DNA of 64,000 nt from Pseudomonadota bacterium. Its GTDB lineage: Bacteria; Myxococcota_A; Polyangia; Polyangiales; Polyangiaceae. The number at the start of each line of letters is the position of its first letter. The first letter of the stretch is position 1. Shown piece by piece: positions 33,492 to 40,756 of this stretch. A program made the translations under genes and the position numbers. The DNA is taken from assembly GCA_023428245.1 (NCBI GenBank), contig JAEYYX010000025.1:1-64000 (forward strand). The letters run 5' to 3'. Under the pieces are notes generated by a model. That model saw nothing but the letters and a program-made list of their open reading frames with translations, had not been told where the DNA came from and did not search any database.

Positions 33492-34523
33492 GTGCGATTC
33501 GTCGATGAATGCAAGTTTCGGGTTCAGGCCGGCAACGGCGGCAATGGCTGCGCGGCCTTTCGTCGCGAGGCATTCGTCCCCTTCGGTGGACCGGCGGGCG
33601 GCGATGGCGGCGCCGGCGGGCATGTCGTCTTGGTCGGGGACGAAGGAAAGTCGTCGCTCCTCGATCTCACTCACGCCCATTTGATCTCCGCCGAGCACGG
33701 CGAAAACGGACGCACCCGTGACCAGTACGGCAAGGCCGGCCGCTCCGAGTACGTGCGTGTCCCGGTCGGCACCGTGATCTACGACGCAGACAGCGGAGAG
33801 CTCCTCGGTGAGCTCCTCGCGCACGGCCAAGAGCTCGTGGTCGCCGAAGGCGGCAAGGGCGGTCGCGGCAACAAACATTTCGCTACTCCCACAGATCGCG
33901 CGCCGAAGCGCGCGGAGCCGGGCACCAAGGGCGAGAGCCGCAATTTGCGTCTTGAACTGCGCGTGATGGCGGACGTCGGGCTGCTCGGCTTCCCCAACGT
34001 TGGCAAGAGTACTTTCATCGCGACGGTGAGCGCCGCGCGGCCGAAGATCGCCGATTATCCTTTCACGACTTTGGTACCGCAGCTCGGCGTGGTCCGCCTC
34101 GACGACTGGATCCCTGCGCAGCCGGAGCAGACTCTTGTCGCGGCTGACATTCCAGGGCTCGTGCCCGGCGCTGCGGAAGGCGCGGGCCTCGGCATCCGCT
34201 TCCTCCGCCACCTCGAGCGAACCCGTGCCCTCTTGCACCTGATCGCCCTCGATCCGGCGGAGGACCGCGAACCTCTCGTCGACTATCACGTCGTGCGCGA
34301 CGAGCTCGCTCGCTACAGTCCAGAGCTCGCCGCGAGGCCCGAGGTGATCGCTCTGTCGAAAGGTGATCTCACCGAAACCCAGGAGGCGTACCCCGAGCTC
34401 AAGGCGAAGTTCAAAGAAGCCGGCAAAGAACTCTACTTGCTCTCAGCTCCGACCCACCAGGGTGTCGGTGACGTCCTCGGCGCGCTCCGGCGCACTATGG
34501 AAGAGGCCGGCAAGGAGTTCTGA
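33492..34523 (+). CDS. obg: Obg/CgtA family GTPase
   Basis: 343 residues from GTG at 33492. The glycine-rich Obg domain (FRVQAGNGGNGCAAFRREAF ... GGDGGAGGHV) covers residues 1-157. The G domain follows: G1 GFPNVGKST near residue 166, switch I DYPFTTLVP, G3 DIPGLVPGAAEGAGLG. G4 is SKGD, with Ser289 in place of the usual Asn. No C-terminal OCT domain is present. Obg acts in 50S assembly and stringent control. It stands alone here, without rplU-rpmA immediately upstream, which is the common arrangement. Confidence 0.95.
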   Translation: MRFVDECKFRVQAGNGGNGCAAFRREAFVPFGGPAGGDGGAGGHVVLVGDEGKSSLLDLTHAHLISAEHGENGRTRDQYGKAGRSEYVRVPVGTVIYDADSGELLGELLAHGQELVVAEGGKGGRGNKHFATPTDRAPKRAEPGTKGESRNLRLELRVMADVGLLGFPNVGKSTFIATVSAARPKIADYPFTTLVPQLGVVRLDDWIPAQPEQTLVAADIPGLVPGAAEGAGLGIRFLRHLERTRALLHLIALDPAEDREPLVDYHVVRDELARYSPELAARPEVIALSKGDLTETQEAYPELKAKFKEAGKELYLLSAPTHQGVGDVLGALRRTMEEAGKEF

Positions 34524-34656
34524 GCCCAGGCTCTTCAAGCCCTCCTAGGGTCCCATTTCTCCTCGAGTCCAGGCGCAAGCCCGTTGTGCAGACCACCCCG
34601 CTCTCCATCAGCCTCCTTGCGCGCGACGACAAGCCCGGAAAGCTGATGGAACGAAA

Positions 34657-34684
34657 AACGCGCATGAGGAAACTCACGCGCGTT
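34657..34684 (-). terminator. intrinsic terminator of efp
   Basis: A 12-pair stem with one mismatch (AACGCGC-ATGAG over CTCACGCGCGTT) closes on a GAAA tetraloop. Read on the minus strand, the stem is followed directly by TTTTT, so it should end efp transcription. It may also stop the convergent obg transcript, though the plus-strand side has no U tract. Confidence 0.75.
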
Positions 34685-34731
34685 ACTCTCTGTCGAGGCC
34701 ACAGAGTACCGAGGCCCCGCTAGCCAAAGGC

Positions 34732-35298
34732 TCACTGGGGAGCTTTGGCGCGCTCGACATAGGCGCGGGTGCGCGTGTCGACCTTGACCCAATCGCCCAC
34801 GTTCACGAAGAGCGGGACCTGAATCTGGGCGCCGGTGCTGATGACCGCGTTCTTGGTGACGTTGTTCGCGGTGTCGCCTTTGACGCCCGGCTCGGTCTCG
34901 GTGATCTCGACGATGATGTGCGAGGGAAGCGTGACGCTGACGGGGTTCCCCTTGTAGATGACGACGCTCACCACGGCTCCGTCCTGGAGGAACCCGGCGT
35001 CGTCTCCTACGGCTTCGCCGCTCACCGTCACCTGCTCACCGGTGACCGAGCTCATGAAGACGAAGTCGTTACCGTCGGGATAGATGTACGAGAACTCGCG
35101 CTCCTCGACATCAGCAGGCTCCAACTTCTCCCCCGAGCGGATGTTTCGCTCAAGAACATTGCCGGTGAGCATGTTCTTCATGCGCGTGCGCGTGAAGGCC
35201 TGCCCCTTGCCGGGCTTCACGAACTGGAAGTCCACGACGACGTACGGCTGCCCGTCCTGCATCAGTTTCACGCCCTTTTTGATGTCACTCGTATCCAT
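34732..35298 (-). CDS. efp: elongation factor P
   Basis: 188 residues, normal length, three beta-barrel domains. The tip loop KPGKGQAF carries Lys31, the position modified by beta-lysylation in E. coli. EF-P relieves ribosome stalling at polyproline; the many Pro-rich linkers in this genome segment fit a need for it. C-terminal VGDWVKVDTRTRAYVERA is the family signature. It converges with obg and diverges from a membrane-anchored TPR gene. The terminator is at 34657-34684. Confidence 0.96.
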   Translation of the reverse strand: MDTSDIKKGVKLMQDGQPYVVVDFQFVKPGKGQAFTRTRMKNMLTGNVLERNIRSGEKLEPADVEEREFSYIYPDGNDFVFMSSVTGEQVTVSGEAVGDDAGFLQDGAVVSVVIYKGNPVSVTLPSHIIVEITETEPGVKGDTANNVTKNAVISTGAQIQVPLFVNVGDWVKVDTRTRAYVERAKAPQ

Positions 35299-35455
35299 TG
35301 GCAGCCTCTAACTCGTTGGGTCAGGCCGTCGTTCGGCCCGAAAGCGGAGCGCCGACTTAGCTCCGGACGGCGTTTCGTTCAACCCCATTGTGGTTCTTGG
35401 CGCTTTTGGCGCCTTGAAACGGGGCCAAACTGAGAGCAAAAGGCGGAGACCCGGC

Positions 35456-36310
35456 ATGCACGAGTACGATCTGCTCGAAATCAAGCGCGAGATCGTCGAA
35501 GGTCGAGCCCTCTCGATCAAGACGAACAACCTCGTCAGCGCCCTCTCGGCGGACGTCAAGAGCATCTCCAAACGCCAAATTGGCTACGAGCGGCGGATGA
35601 CCCTGCACTCGACCGCCGCCTACGTGGTCACGGTGCTCGTCATCCTCGGTCTGAGCAAGGTCGCCCTCGACGCTCAGGTCGGCCTCGTTCGCTCCGAGGC
35701 CGAACAACAGAAGGCGCGCCTCGCAGCCCTCGAGAAAGAGGTCAAAGCCGCCGAACAGAAAACGGAGAAGAGAAACGTGGCCATGCGCGAAGCCTCGTCC
35801 CTCTATGACCTGATCACGAGTCGCGACGACAAGGCGATCCTCGAGAAGATCCCGAACGCACTCGCCCTTGAGCTCTCCCCGATCGAACGCAAAGTGTTCG
35901 AGGAAGCCGGCCGAAGGGCTCGCCACAACATCTCGGTCGCGAGTTATCAGGCAGGCGTCGAACACCTGACCAAGGGCCGCTATCACGAAGCGAGCATCGC
36001 GCTCCGCGACGCGATCGATCTCGAATACGACTCGCCGTTCACCCCCTCCGCCATGTACCAACTCGCCCGCGCCTTCCGGGCTCTCGGCGAACAGAAGCGC
36101 GCCATCCCCTTGCTCATGACGCTCACCGAGTCCGGCGCCAGCGCAGAGGTCCAGGACGAAGCTACGCTCCTCCTCGCGGAGTGTCAGATCGACGCCGAAC
36201 TCTACAGCGACGCCAAGGTCACTTTGCGCCAGTTTCTGCGGAGGTTCGAGAAAAGTCCGCTCCGGCTCGAGGCGCGTCAGAAGCTGAGCGAGCTCGAGCT
36301 CAAGCACTAA
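35456..36310 (+). CDS. membrane-anchored TPR protein
   Basis: 284 residues from ATG at 35456, preceded by AGGCGGAG; a GTG at 35390 would add 22 residues with no function I can see. A cytoplasmic N-terminus is followed by one membrane helix (AAYVVTVLVILGLSKVALD, about residues 55-75), a coiled coil (ARLAALEKEVKAAEQKTEKR), then TPR-like helices at residues 170-280: YQAGVEHLTKGRYHEASIAL, FRALGEQKRAIPLLM and YSDAKVTLRQFLRRFE. The arrangement resembles YbgF/BamD-like periplasmic TPR proteins but with a single anchoring helix. The role is unknown. Confidence 0.72.
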   Translation: MHEYDLLEIKREIVEGRALSIKTNNLVSALSADVKSISKRQIGYERRMTLHSTAAYVVTVLVILGLSKVALDAQVGLVRSEAEQQKARLAALEKEVKAAEQKTEKRNVAMREASSLYDLITSRDDKAILEKIPNALALELSPIERKVFEEAGRRARHNISVASYQAGVEHLTKGRYHEASIALRDAIDLEYDSPFTPSAMYQLARAFRALGEQKRAIPLLMTLTESGASAEVQDEATLLLAECQIDAELYSDAKVTLRQFLRRFEKSPLRLEARQKLSELELKH

Positions 36311-36330
36311 GGCTCACAGGCCCGAGCTGC

Positions 36331-37167
36331 TCACATAGGTGAGCTGGGAGAGACAACACCCGGTAAGAGGAACGCTCCCAAACCGGTGAGAGGCGGCGCG
36401 TCCATGGCAGCCTCGAGATAGTCCCGAGCGCGCGATACCGCGCCGCTGAGGGTGCGCCCTTCGGCAAGATAGCCGGCAATGGCGGAAGCCAAAGTACAGC
36501 CCGTGCCCCGGAACGAACCCTTGCGGCGGGAGCGCTCGATGATGTGCCTGTCACCATCCGCAGTCATGAGCAGATCCACCACACGCTCCTCATCGCCACT
36601 GTGTCCGCCCTTGATGAACACTGCGCCAGCTCCGAGCAGGAGCAGCTCCTCGCCAGCCGCTTCAATATCGAGGCCAGAGAGGCTTTCCCCCCGCCCCGTC
36701 AGCGCGGCGAGCTCGGGTAGGTTCGGGGTCACGAGCGCCGCTCGTGGGATCAGCTTTTGGCGGAGTTCATTCATTCCATCCGTGGACAGGAGACGACGCC
36801 CGCTTGTGGACAAGAGAACCGGGTCGAGAACAAGCCGGACTCCCTGAGCACCCAAGAGAACACGCTCCACGGCCCCCACCGTGTCCTCGGAAACGAGCAT
36901 GCCAGTCTTCATGACGTCCACGCCTGGTTCCTTGAGCGCCGCCTCCATCTGCGCCTCTACGAGGCTGGCCGAAACAGGCAACACCTCGGAAACGGCGACG
37001 CTCGTTTGAGCCGTGGTGGCCGTCACCGCGACGCTCCCATAGACGCCGAGTGAGTGCAGGGCGCGCAAGTCGGCGACGAGCCCCGATGCGCCCGTCGGAT
37101 CGATCCCACCCACACACAGGACACGCGGCCGCGTCTCGCCGCAGAGCCACTCGGAAGTGCTTTTCAC
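36331..37167 (-). CDS. thiD: hydroxymethylpyrimidine/phosphomethylpyrimidine kinase
   Basis: 278 residues. A ribokinase-fold enzyme phosphorylating HMP and HMP-P in thiamine synthesis. Signatures: CVGGIDPTGASGLVADLRAL, DVMKTGML, LVLDPVLLSTSG, ALVTPNLPELAALTGR and the anion hole GTGCTLASAIAGYL. It is a single gene, with no thiE or thiC next to it. The 100 bp upstream end in tRNA-Leu, with no room or signal for a TPP riboswitch. A perfect palindrome TGGCA-CTCT-TGCCA lies at 37185-37198 just upstream of its start. Confidence 0.93.
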   Translation of the reverse strand: MKSTSEWLCGETRPRVLCVGGIDPTGASGLVADLRALHSLGVYGSVAVTATTAQTSVAVSEVLPVSASLVEAQMEAALKEPGVDVMKTGMLVSEDTVGAVERVLLGAQGVRLVLDPVLLSTSGRRLLSTDGMNELRQKLIPRAALVTPNLPELAALTGRGESLSGLDIEAAGEELLLLGAGAVFIKGGHSGDEERVVDLLMTADGDRHIIERSRRKGSFRGTGCTLASAIAGYLAEGRTLSGAVSRARDYLEAAMDAPPLTGLGAFLLPGVVSPSSPM

Positions 37168-37263
37168 GCCTCCCCACTATCGCATGGCACTCTTGCCACC
37201 AAGTTTGTCTTTTCAGCCGCGTTCGGGGACGCTATGCGGCACCTCGCGCTCCCCGCGCGGCGC

Positions 37264-37345
37264 GGCCCCTTGGCGAAATTGGCATACGCGACGGACTTAA
37301 AATCCGTTTCCTTCGGGATTCCCGGTTCAAGCCCGGGAGGGGCCA
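37264..37345 (+). tRNA. tRNA-Leu (anticodon UAA)
   Basis: A complete class II tRNA. Acceptor GGCCCCT pairs with AGGGGCC, D arm GCG/CGC encloses AAATTGGCATA, anticodon stem ACGGA/TCCGT holds loop CTTAAAA (anticodon TAA), the variable arm TCC-TTCG-GGA forms a hairpin, and the T arm CCCGG/CCGGG encloses TTCAAGC. Discriminator A at 37345; CCA is not encoded directly. The 3' half from the anticodon loop onward is repeated at 40650-40700. Confidence 0.95.
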
Positions 37346-37346
37346 C
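37296..37346. repeat. attL copy, 51-bp direct repeat in tRNA-Leu
   Basis: These 51 bases cover the anticodon loop to just past the tRNA end and are identical to 40650-40700. Flanking bases differ on both sides. An identity of this length at a tRNA 3' half plus an adjacent integrase is the classic attachment-site layout. Confidence 0.9.
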
Positions 37347-37400
37347 ACCATTAGAATCACTTCGTTTTTTCCGACGCGCGTTGCCGCCGCCCTTCGAGCT

Positions 37401-37420
37401 TGGTCCACCGCGTGGTCCAC
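37401..37420. repeat. two TGGTCCAC motifs near the left end
   Basis: TGGTCCAC occurs at 37401-37408 and 37413-37420, starts 12 bp apart, 55 bp inside the left att copy and within the integrase tail. The inverted form clusters near the right end. Possible arm-type recombinase sites. Confidence 0.4.
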
Positions 37421-38565
37421 TTTCGAGCCCAAGCGCCGTATCGAGCGGGGCCAGCAATCCCAAACCGAGCTCCGAAGCGCTCCGGGCGGCACGCCGGTAG
37501 CGGTTGATCATGATGCTCGACTTATGGCCCGTCCGGTCCGCTACCCACGTTTCCGTCTTCCCTGACGCCAGCGCCAGCGTGACGAAGGTTCCCCGAAGGT
37601 CATGCACGCGAATCGGCATGCGCCGGGCCGTCGCCTCGAATAGCTCCGCACGCTCGACACCCGCGGCCGTGAGGTCCCCCCGGAACGTTCCGCGGCCTGG
37701 CTACGGCGCTCCAATTGGAAGCCGTGCTCCGAGTCAGGCGCGCCACCGCGAACCGCTGCCAGGGCCCGCACGACGCCTGATCGAGCGCCCACGCGCGGGG
37801 GTCATCGGTCTTGTTTTCGTCGATTCGAACCGCGCCCCGCTCAAGGTCTAGGTCCCGCCATTGAAAGCGCCAGCGCCTCGGAGATGCGCATCCCTTCCCG
37901 GGCGAGGAAACCCCATAGGAGGCGCCGTTCAAGCGGGACAGCCGAGGCCATAAGCCGCGCATCTTCGGCCGGGTAGAGGTAAGACTTGGCAGGGCTCGAC
38001 CTGACCTTTGGTAGCCAGCCAATGGGCAGCGGACTCGCGGGGATGAGTCGCAGCGGATACGCCGCCAGGCGTAAGACCTTTGAGAGCGCCTGTGCGTACT
38101 GGCGGCGGGTCGCGCTCGTGGGGCCCTCGGGCAGCGCCCGCATCGCGCGATCGGCGTGGTCGATTGTGAGGGCACGGATCGGAACCGAGCCGATCGTCTT
38201 GTTCAGCGTTGCGCATCGGCGTTCGTCATCGTTGGCCGAGCGCTTCACTTTGACGTGATCGGGGAACTCCCGCGCGAGCTCACCAGACGTCCAGCGGCGC
38301 GCGAGCTGTTCGAAAGGTGAGATCGTTGCGCGTGGGTTTGGGGCGCGCCTTACCCTTGGAGAGCTCTGCCGCGAGCGCCTCGAACCGGGCGAACTCGGCG
38401 GGGGTCGCGGGTGCCGCGTCGCGTAGGATACGCGTCACGCGCGGCGCGTCTACGCCGGCCGACTCAAGAGCTTGGGCGAGGGGATCGGAGCGCTTCGGCG
38501 CGCGCGGCGTCGGTCACCTCAAAGCCCGGGCGGGTGCCGTCTGCTAGGCGTATACGGGTGCGCAT

Positions 38566-38927
38566 GGTCCTAGGGGGCGGGCTATCCGTTTTCCACGGCA
38601 CTGAAAAAAGGCTGCTTCCGGCGAACTGTGCTTTAAGTTCCAGGCGAGCCCCGGCGCGGAACGGGCGAAAAAGGCCCTGGCGCCCGAAACGAAACTTGTC
38701 ACGCGCAAAAAACTTGCCACGCGAAAGGCGCGCCCCATACTCAAAGGGATGGTCCTTCCAGCCGTCCCCCTGCCAGGCGACGCCCGCGACGCTGAAAAGC
38801 AAGCGTCCCGAGAGCGTGATACACGTGCACTCTCGTCGCGCGAAAAGTCGCTCGACCAGATCCATGCAGAGAACAGGGCCTTCCGACTGAGCGGCGCACG
38901 AATCGATTTCGAGTCATCGACCAGCAC
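38566..38927. other. element interior without a supported gene
   Basis: 362 bp between the integrase start and the nucleotidyltransferase-like gene. A plus-strand frame at 38749-38937 (62 codons) ends in a GTGA overlap with the next gene and its last half (ALSSREKSLDQIHAENRAF) looks protein-like, so it may be the tail of a decayed upstream gene. Nothing else is recognisable. Confidence 0.35.
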
Positions 38928-39685
38928 TTGGTGGTGACAGACGCAGCACGCACTTTCACCTGGAGCGATTGCGAGCGGGTGTTCCAAAAGCTCCACGCGG
39001 AAGGCATTGATCCTATCGTCGTAGGCGGTCAAGCCATAAATCTCTGGCTCGACTATTACGGCGCAGACATCCAAGCTCTCGCTGCGCCCGTAGCCAGCAA
39101 AGATCTCGATGTAATCGGAGACCAGGAACTAGCGCAGCGATGTTCTGCCGTTCTTCGAGCACGTTACGTCCCCATCAATCGCCCGAAGATGGCCGTGCCG
39201 ATGCATGCGATCGTCTCGCTCGGTGACGACGAGCAAGCTTTGAAATTGACTTTAAAGACACCTCTGCCCCCAACGCCATCGAAGAACTTCGAGAGGCGGC
39301 AGTCCCTCTTTCGACCACCTGGGGAGCCGTCCGCGTGATGCATCCATTGCACTGCCTCAAGACTCGCGTTCACAACGTTCTGGAGATCTGGCATAGAGGC
39401 CAAAAGAAGTACGCGAACCCTCACGGACGCGCTCAGATGCGAGCGGCAATGGTGGTCTTTCGACAGTTCGCGCAAGAGCTTGCCCAGCAGGTAAACGGTC
39501 CCCGCAAAGTACTTAAGAGCTACGAAGGCCTCTTCGAATTCGCATCCAGCGGCGCCGGAGGGAAACTTTGGGTGCAGGAGCGCGTCAACCTGATTGAATG
39601 CATTGAGCCGCTAGCAGGCCTGCCCGAGGCTTTTCGAACTATTCGCTACTATCAGATGCGCGAAGCACTGACGTGGCCAGACTAG
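38928..39685 (+). pseudogene. nucleotidyltransferase-like gene with one frameshift
   Basis: The first frame (38928-39338) carries IVVGGQAINLWLDYYG and ASKDLDVIGDQEL, the GG...DxD pattern of nucleotidyltransferase-fold proteins such as AbiEii/MenA-type toxins. Near 39238 the sense continues one base out of phase as FEIDFKDTSAPNAIEELREAA and into the second frame (MHPLHCLKTRVHNVLEIWHR to the stop at 39683), giving about 250 residues in all. A single base loss at CAAGC-TTT explains it. If active it could modify tRNA or proteins; as read it is broken. Its start is TTG at 38928 or GTG at 38931/38934. Confidence 0.6.
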
Positions 39686-39965
39686 ACGCGCCGAAAGCAG
39701 GTATAGCGAAACCGCGGGGTGTCCGGCACGAGCACGAGCACGAGCACGAGCAGAACACGCGGGCGCGGTTCCGGACGCGCCGACAAGCACGCGAGGCGCG
39801 CCCGAAGACACACGCGATCGAACCGCGGCGATATGGCGCCGCCTGCCCCGGAGGTGAGGCGCTTTGATCGATCATGTTCGATTCTCCAGCTCTCCATTCG
39901 CTAACCACTTCGCAGGCGATCTCGCGAGCCAAGACGCGCAGGGCGTCTTCAAATGCGGCGCTCAT
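39686..39965 (-). pseudogene. decayed small DNA-binding-like gene of the element
   Basis: From ATG at 39965 the frame reads MSAAFEDALRVLAREIACEVV and then DQSASPP; a protein-like continuation (RHIAAVRSRVSSGAPRVLVG) is in another frame, so at least one frameshift is likely. The layout recalls small excisionase or accessory proteins next to tyrosine integrases, but this is from general resemblance only. Tandem CACGAG hexamers (four copies, 39727-39750) cross its 3' part. Confidence 0.3.
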
Positions 39966-40173
39966 AACGCACCGCCTTCGGGACGGACGGCGCAACCGTG
40001 CTCGACTAACACGCGATCGAGGGACTCCAGTGTCACTTGGCCCCGCGTGCGGCGGCTGCGTGCGAAGCTTTCGAGGGTTCGGACCTCGACACCAGCTAGA
40101 CGGCGAGACGCAGGCGGATTGAACGCGGCTCGCTGTTAACATCTTTCAGGAACACGATATTGGACGTAGGCAT
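39962..40173 (-). pseudogene. decayed small gene overlapping the previous one
   Basis: ATG at 40173 opens MPTSNIVFLKDVNSEPRSI and meets a TAG at 40096-40098. One base off, the sense resumes as AGVEVRTLESFARSRRTRG and LDRVLVEHGCAVRPEGG, ending TTATGA, which overlaps the start of the next gene by 4 bp. The coupling and continuity suggest a former 65-70-residue protein with a one-base insertion. Function unknown. Confidence 0.35.
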
Positions 40174-40649
40174 GCCGACCCCTTTCCGGGTGTCGCACTC
40201 GCTCTCTCGCCTATCGTGCGCCTTGGGGGGACTTCATACCCCCTTGCGGCAATCTATGTTGGTTGTGGATTATTGGTTCGGACTGAGCGCCGCGAACCCC
40301 TGGGCGTGAGTAACGATCCCGGCTAGCTCGCGCTCACGCAATCGCCGCTTGGCGTGTCGCGCCGGGTGCTCCCCTTCTTAGGCTTACCCCGCGCCGGTAC
40401 GGCATGGGTCCCCGATTCTGGCCTTGCATCCAGGGTGATCACACGAACGCTTCCGCGAGCGCCTGCACCACGTCCCAGCCCCGGCCTCCAATGCTCGTTC
40501 AAGCGCGCGCGCCAGGGCATCACTGTGGTGGACCACTGGACCAAAACGCGGACCAGGGTCCGCACCTTCGTGGACCATCGCGCCCTCTCCCGCGTCTCGC
40601 CATAGCTTTTTGGGCTCTCTCGTATATCGTCGCGATCCGTCCGGTCGCT
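40174..40649. other. non-coding right part of the element
   Basis: 476 bp with no supported gene. It contains the GGACCA cluster at 40528-40577 and a short AT-rich patch (TTGGTTGTGGATTATTGG, about 40259-40277) that might be a promoter for the minus-strand genes. Nothing else was recognised. Confidence 0.35.
40528..40577. repeat. cluster of GGACCA motifs near the right end
   Basis: GTGGACCA at 40528-40535 and 40570-40577 with further GGACCA cores at 40538-40543 and 40550-40555. They are inverted relative to the TGGTCCAC pair near the left end and lie 73-122 bp inside the right att copy. Candidate arm or excisionase sites. Confidence 0.4.
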
Positions 40650-40700
40650 CTTAAAATCCGTTTCCTTCGGGATTCCCGGTTCAAGCCCGGGAGGGGCCAC
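40650..40700. repeat. attR copy, 51-bp direct repeat
   Basis: Identical to 37296-37346 and encodes only the 3' half of tRNA-Leu, preceded by unrelated sequence, so it is not a functional tRNA. It marks the right boundary of the element and is followed by the host hybrid kinase gene. Confidence 0.9.
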
Positions 40701-40756
40701 TACTCCCTCATTGCGCTGCTCCGCGTCGCTGTCGTCCCACTTCCGAGCGGCGCCGG

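Larger units (their letters stand above)
37164..38565 (-). pseudogene. tyrosine integrase broken by at least five frameshifts
   Basis: Pieces of one phage-type tyrosine recombinase occur in order in shifting frames. Reading from 38565: an N-terminal piece GTRPGFEVTDAARAEALRS; DPLAQALESAGVDA; FEQLARRWTSGELAREF through the core-binding domain; the catalytic Arg region WGFLAREGMRISEAL; QWRDLDLERGAVRI; SGVVRALAAVRGG; and FRGDLTAAGVERAELF leading to HDLRGTFVTLALASGKTE (His-x-x-Arg), TGHKS and the Tyr in INRYRRAAR. Junctions fall near 38484, 38310, 37860, 37780 and 37687, each fixable by a one-base change. The last frame runs through the tRNA antisense to 37164. It adjoins the left att copy, as expected of the element's integrase. 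Confidence 0.85.
37296..40700. mobile_element. decayed integrative element inserted in tRNA-Leu
   Basis: A segment of about 3.35 kb between perfect 51-bp direct repeats. Gene order: broken integrase (minus), gap, frameshifted nucleotidyltransferase-like gene (plus), two small decayed genes (minus), then about 0.5 kb of non-coding sequence to the right repeat. The element gives the tRNA a new 3' half and leaves the host's original half at the right end. No transposase, relaxase or phage structural gene is present. All its recognisable genes are frameshifted, while flanking genes are intact, so it is probably a non-mobile remnant. Confidence 0.85.

Noticed and set aside
36329..36344. Hairpin GCTCAC-ATAG-GTGAGC as a terminator
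   Set aside because: It lies partly inside the end of thiD, has a six-pair stem and no U tract.
37168..37263. TPP riboswitch upstream of thiD
   Set aside because: Only about 100 bp is available before the tRNA, and the conserved THI-box sequences are not present.
39727..39750. CRISPR or functional tandem array (four CACGAG hexamers)
   Set aside because: Only four six-base units without spacers; it is short low-complexity sequence in decaying DNA.
40323..40700. 125-codon minus-strand frame starting inside attR
   Set aside because: Its first residues (GLEPGIPKETDFKS) are the antisense reading of the tRNA repeat, a common artefact; the remainder matches nothing.
40650..40700. Second tRNA-Leu gene
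   Set aside because: Only the 3' half is present; acceptor 5' strand, D arm and 5' anticodon stem are missing, so it is an att copy.
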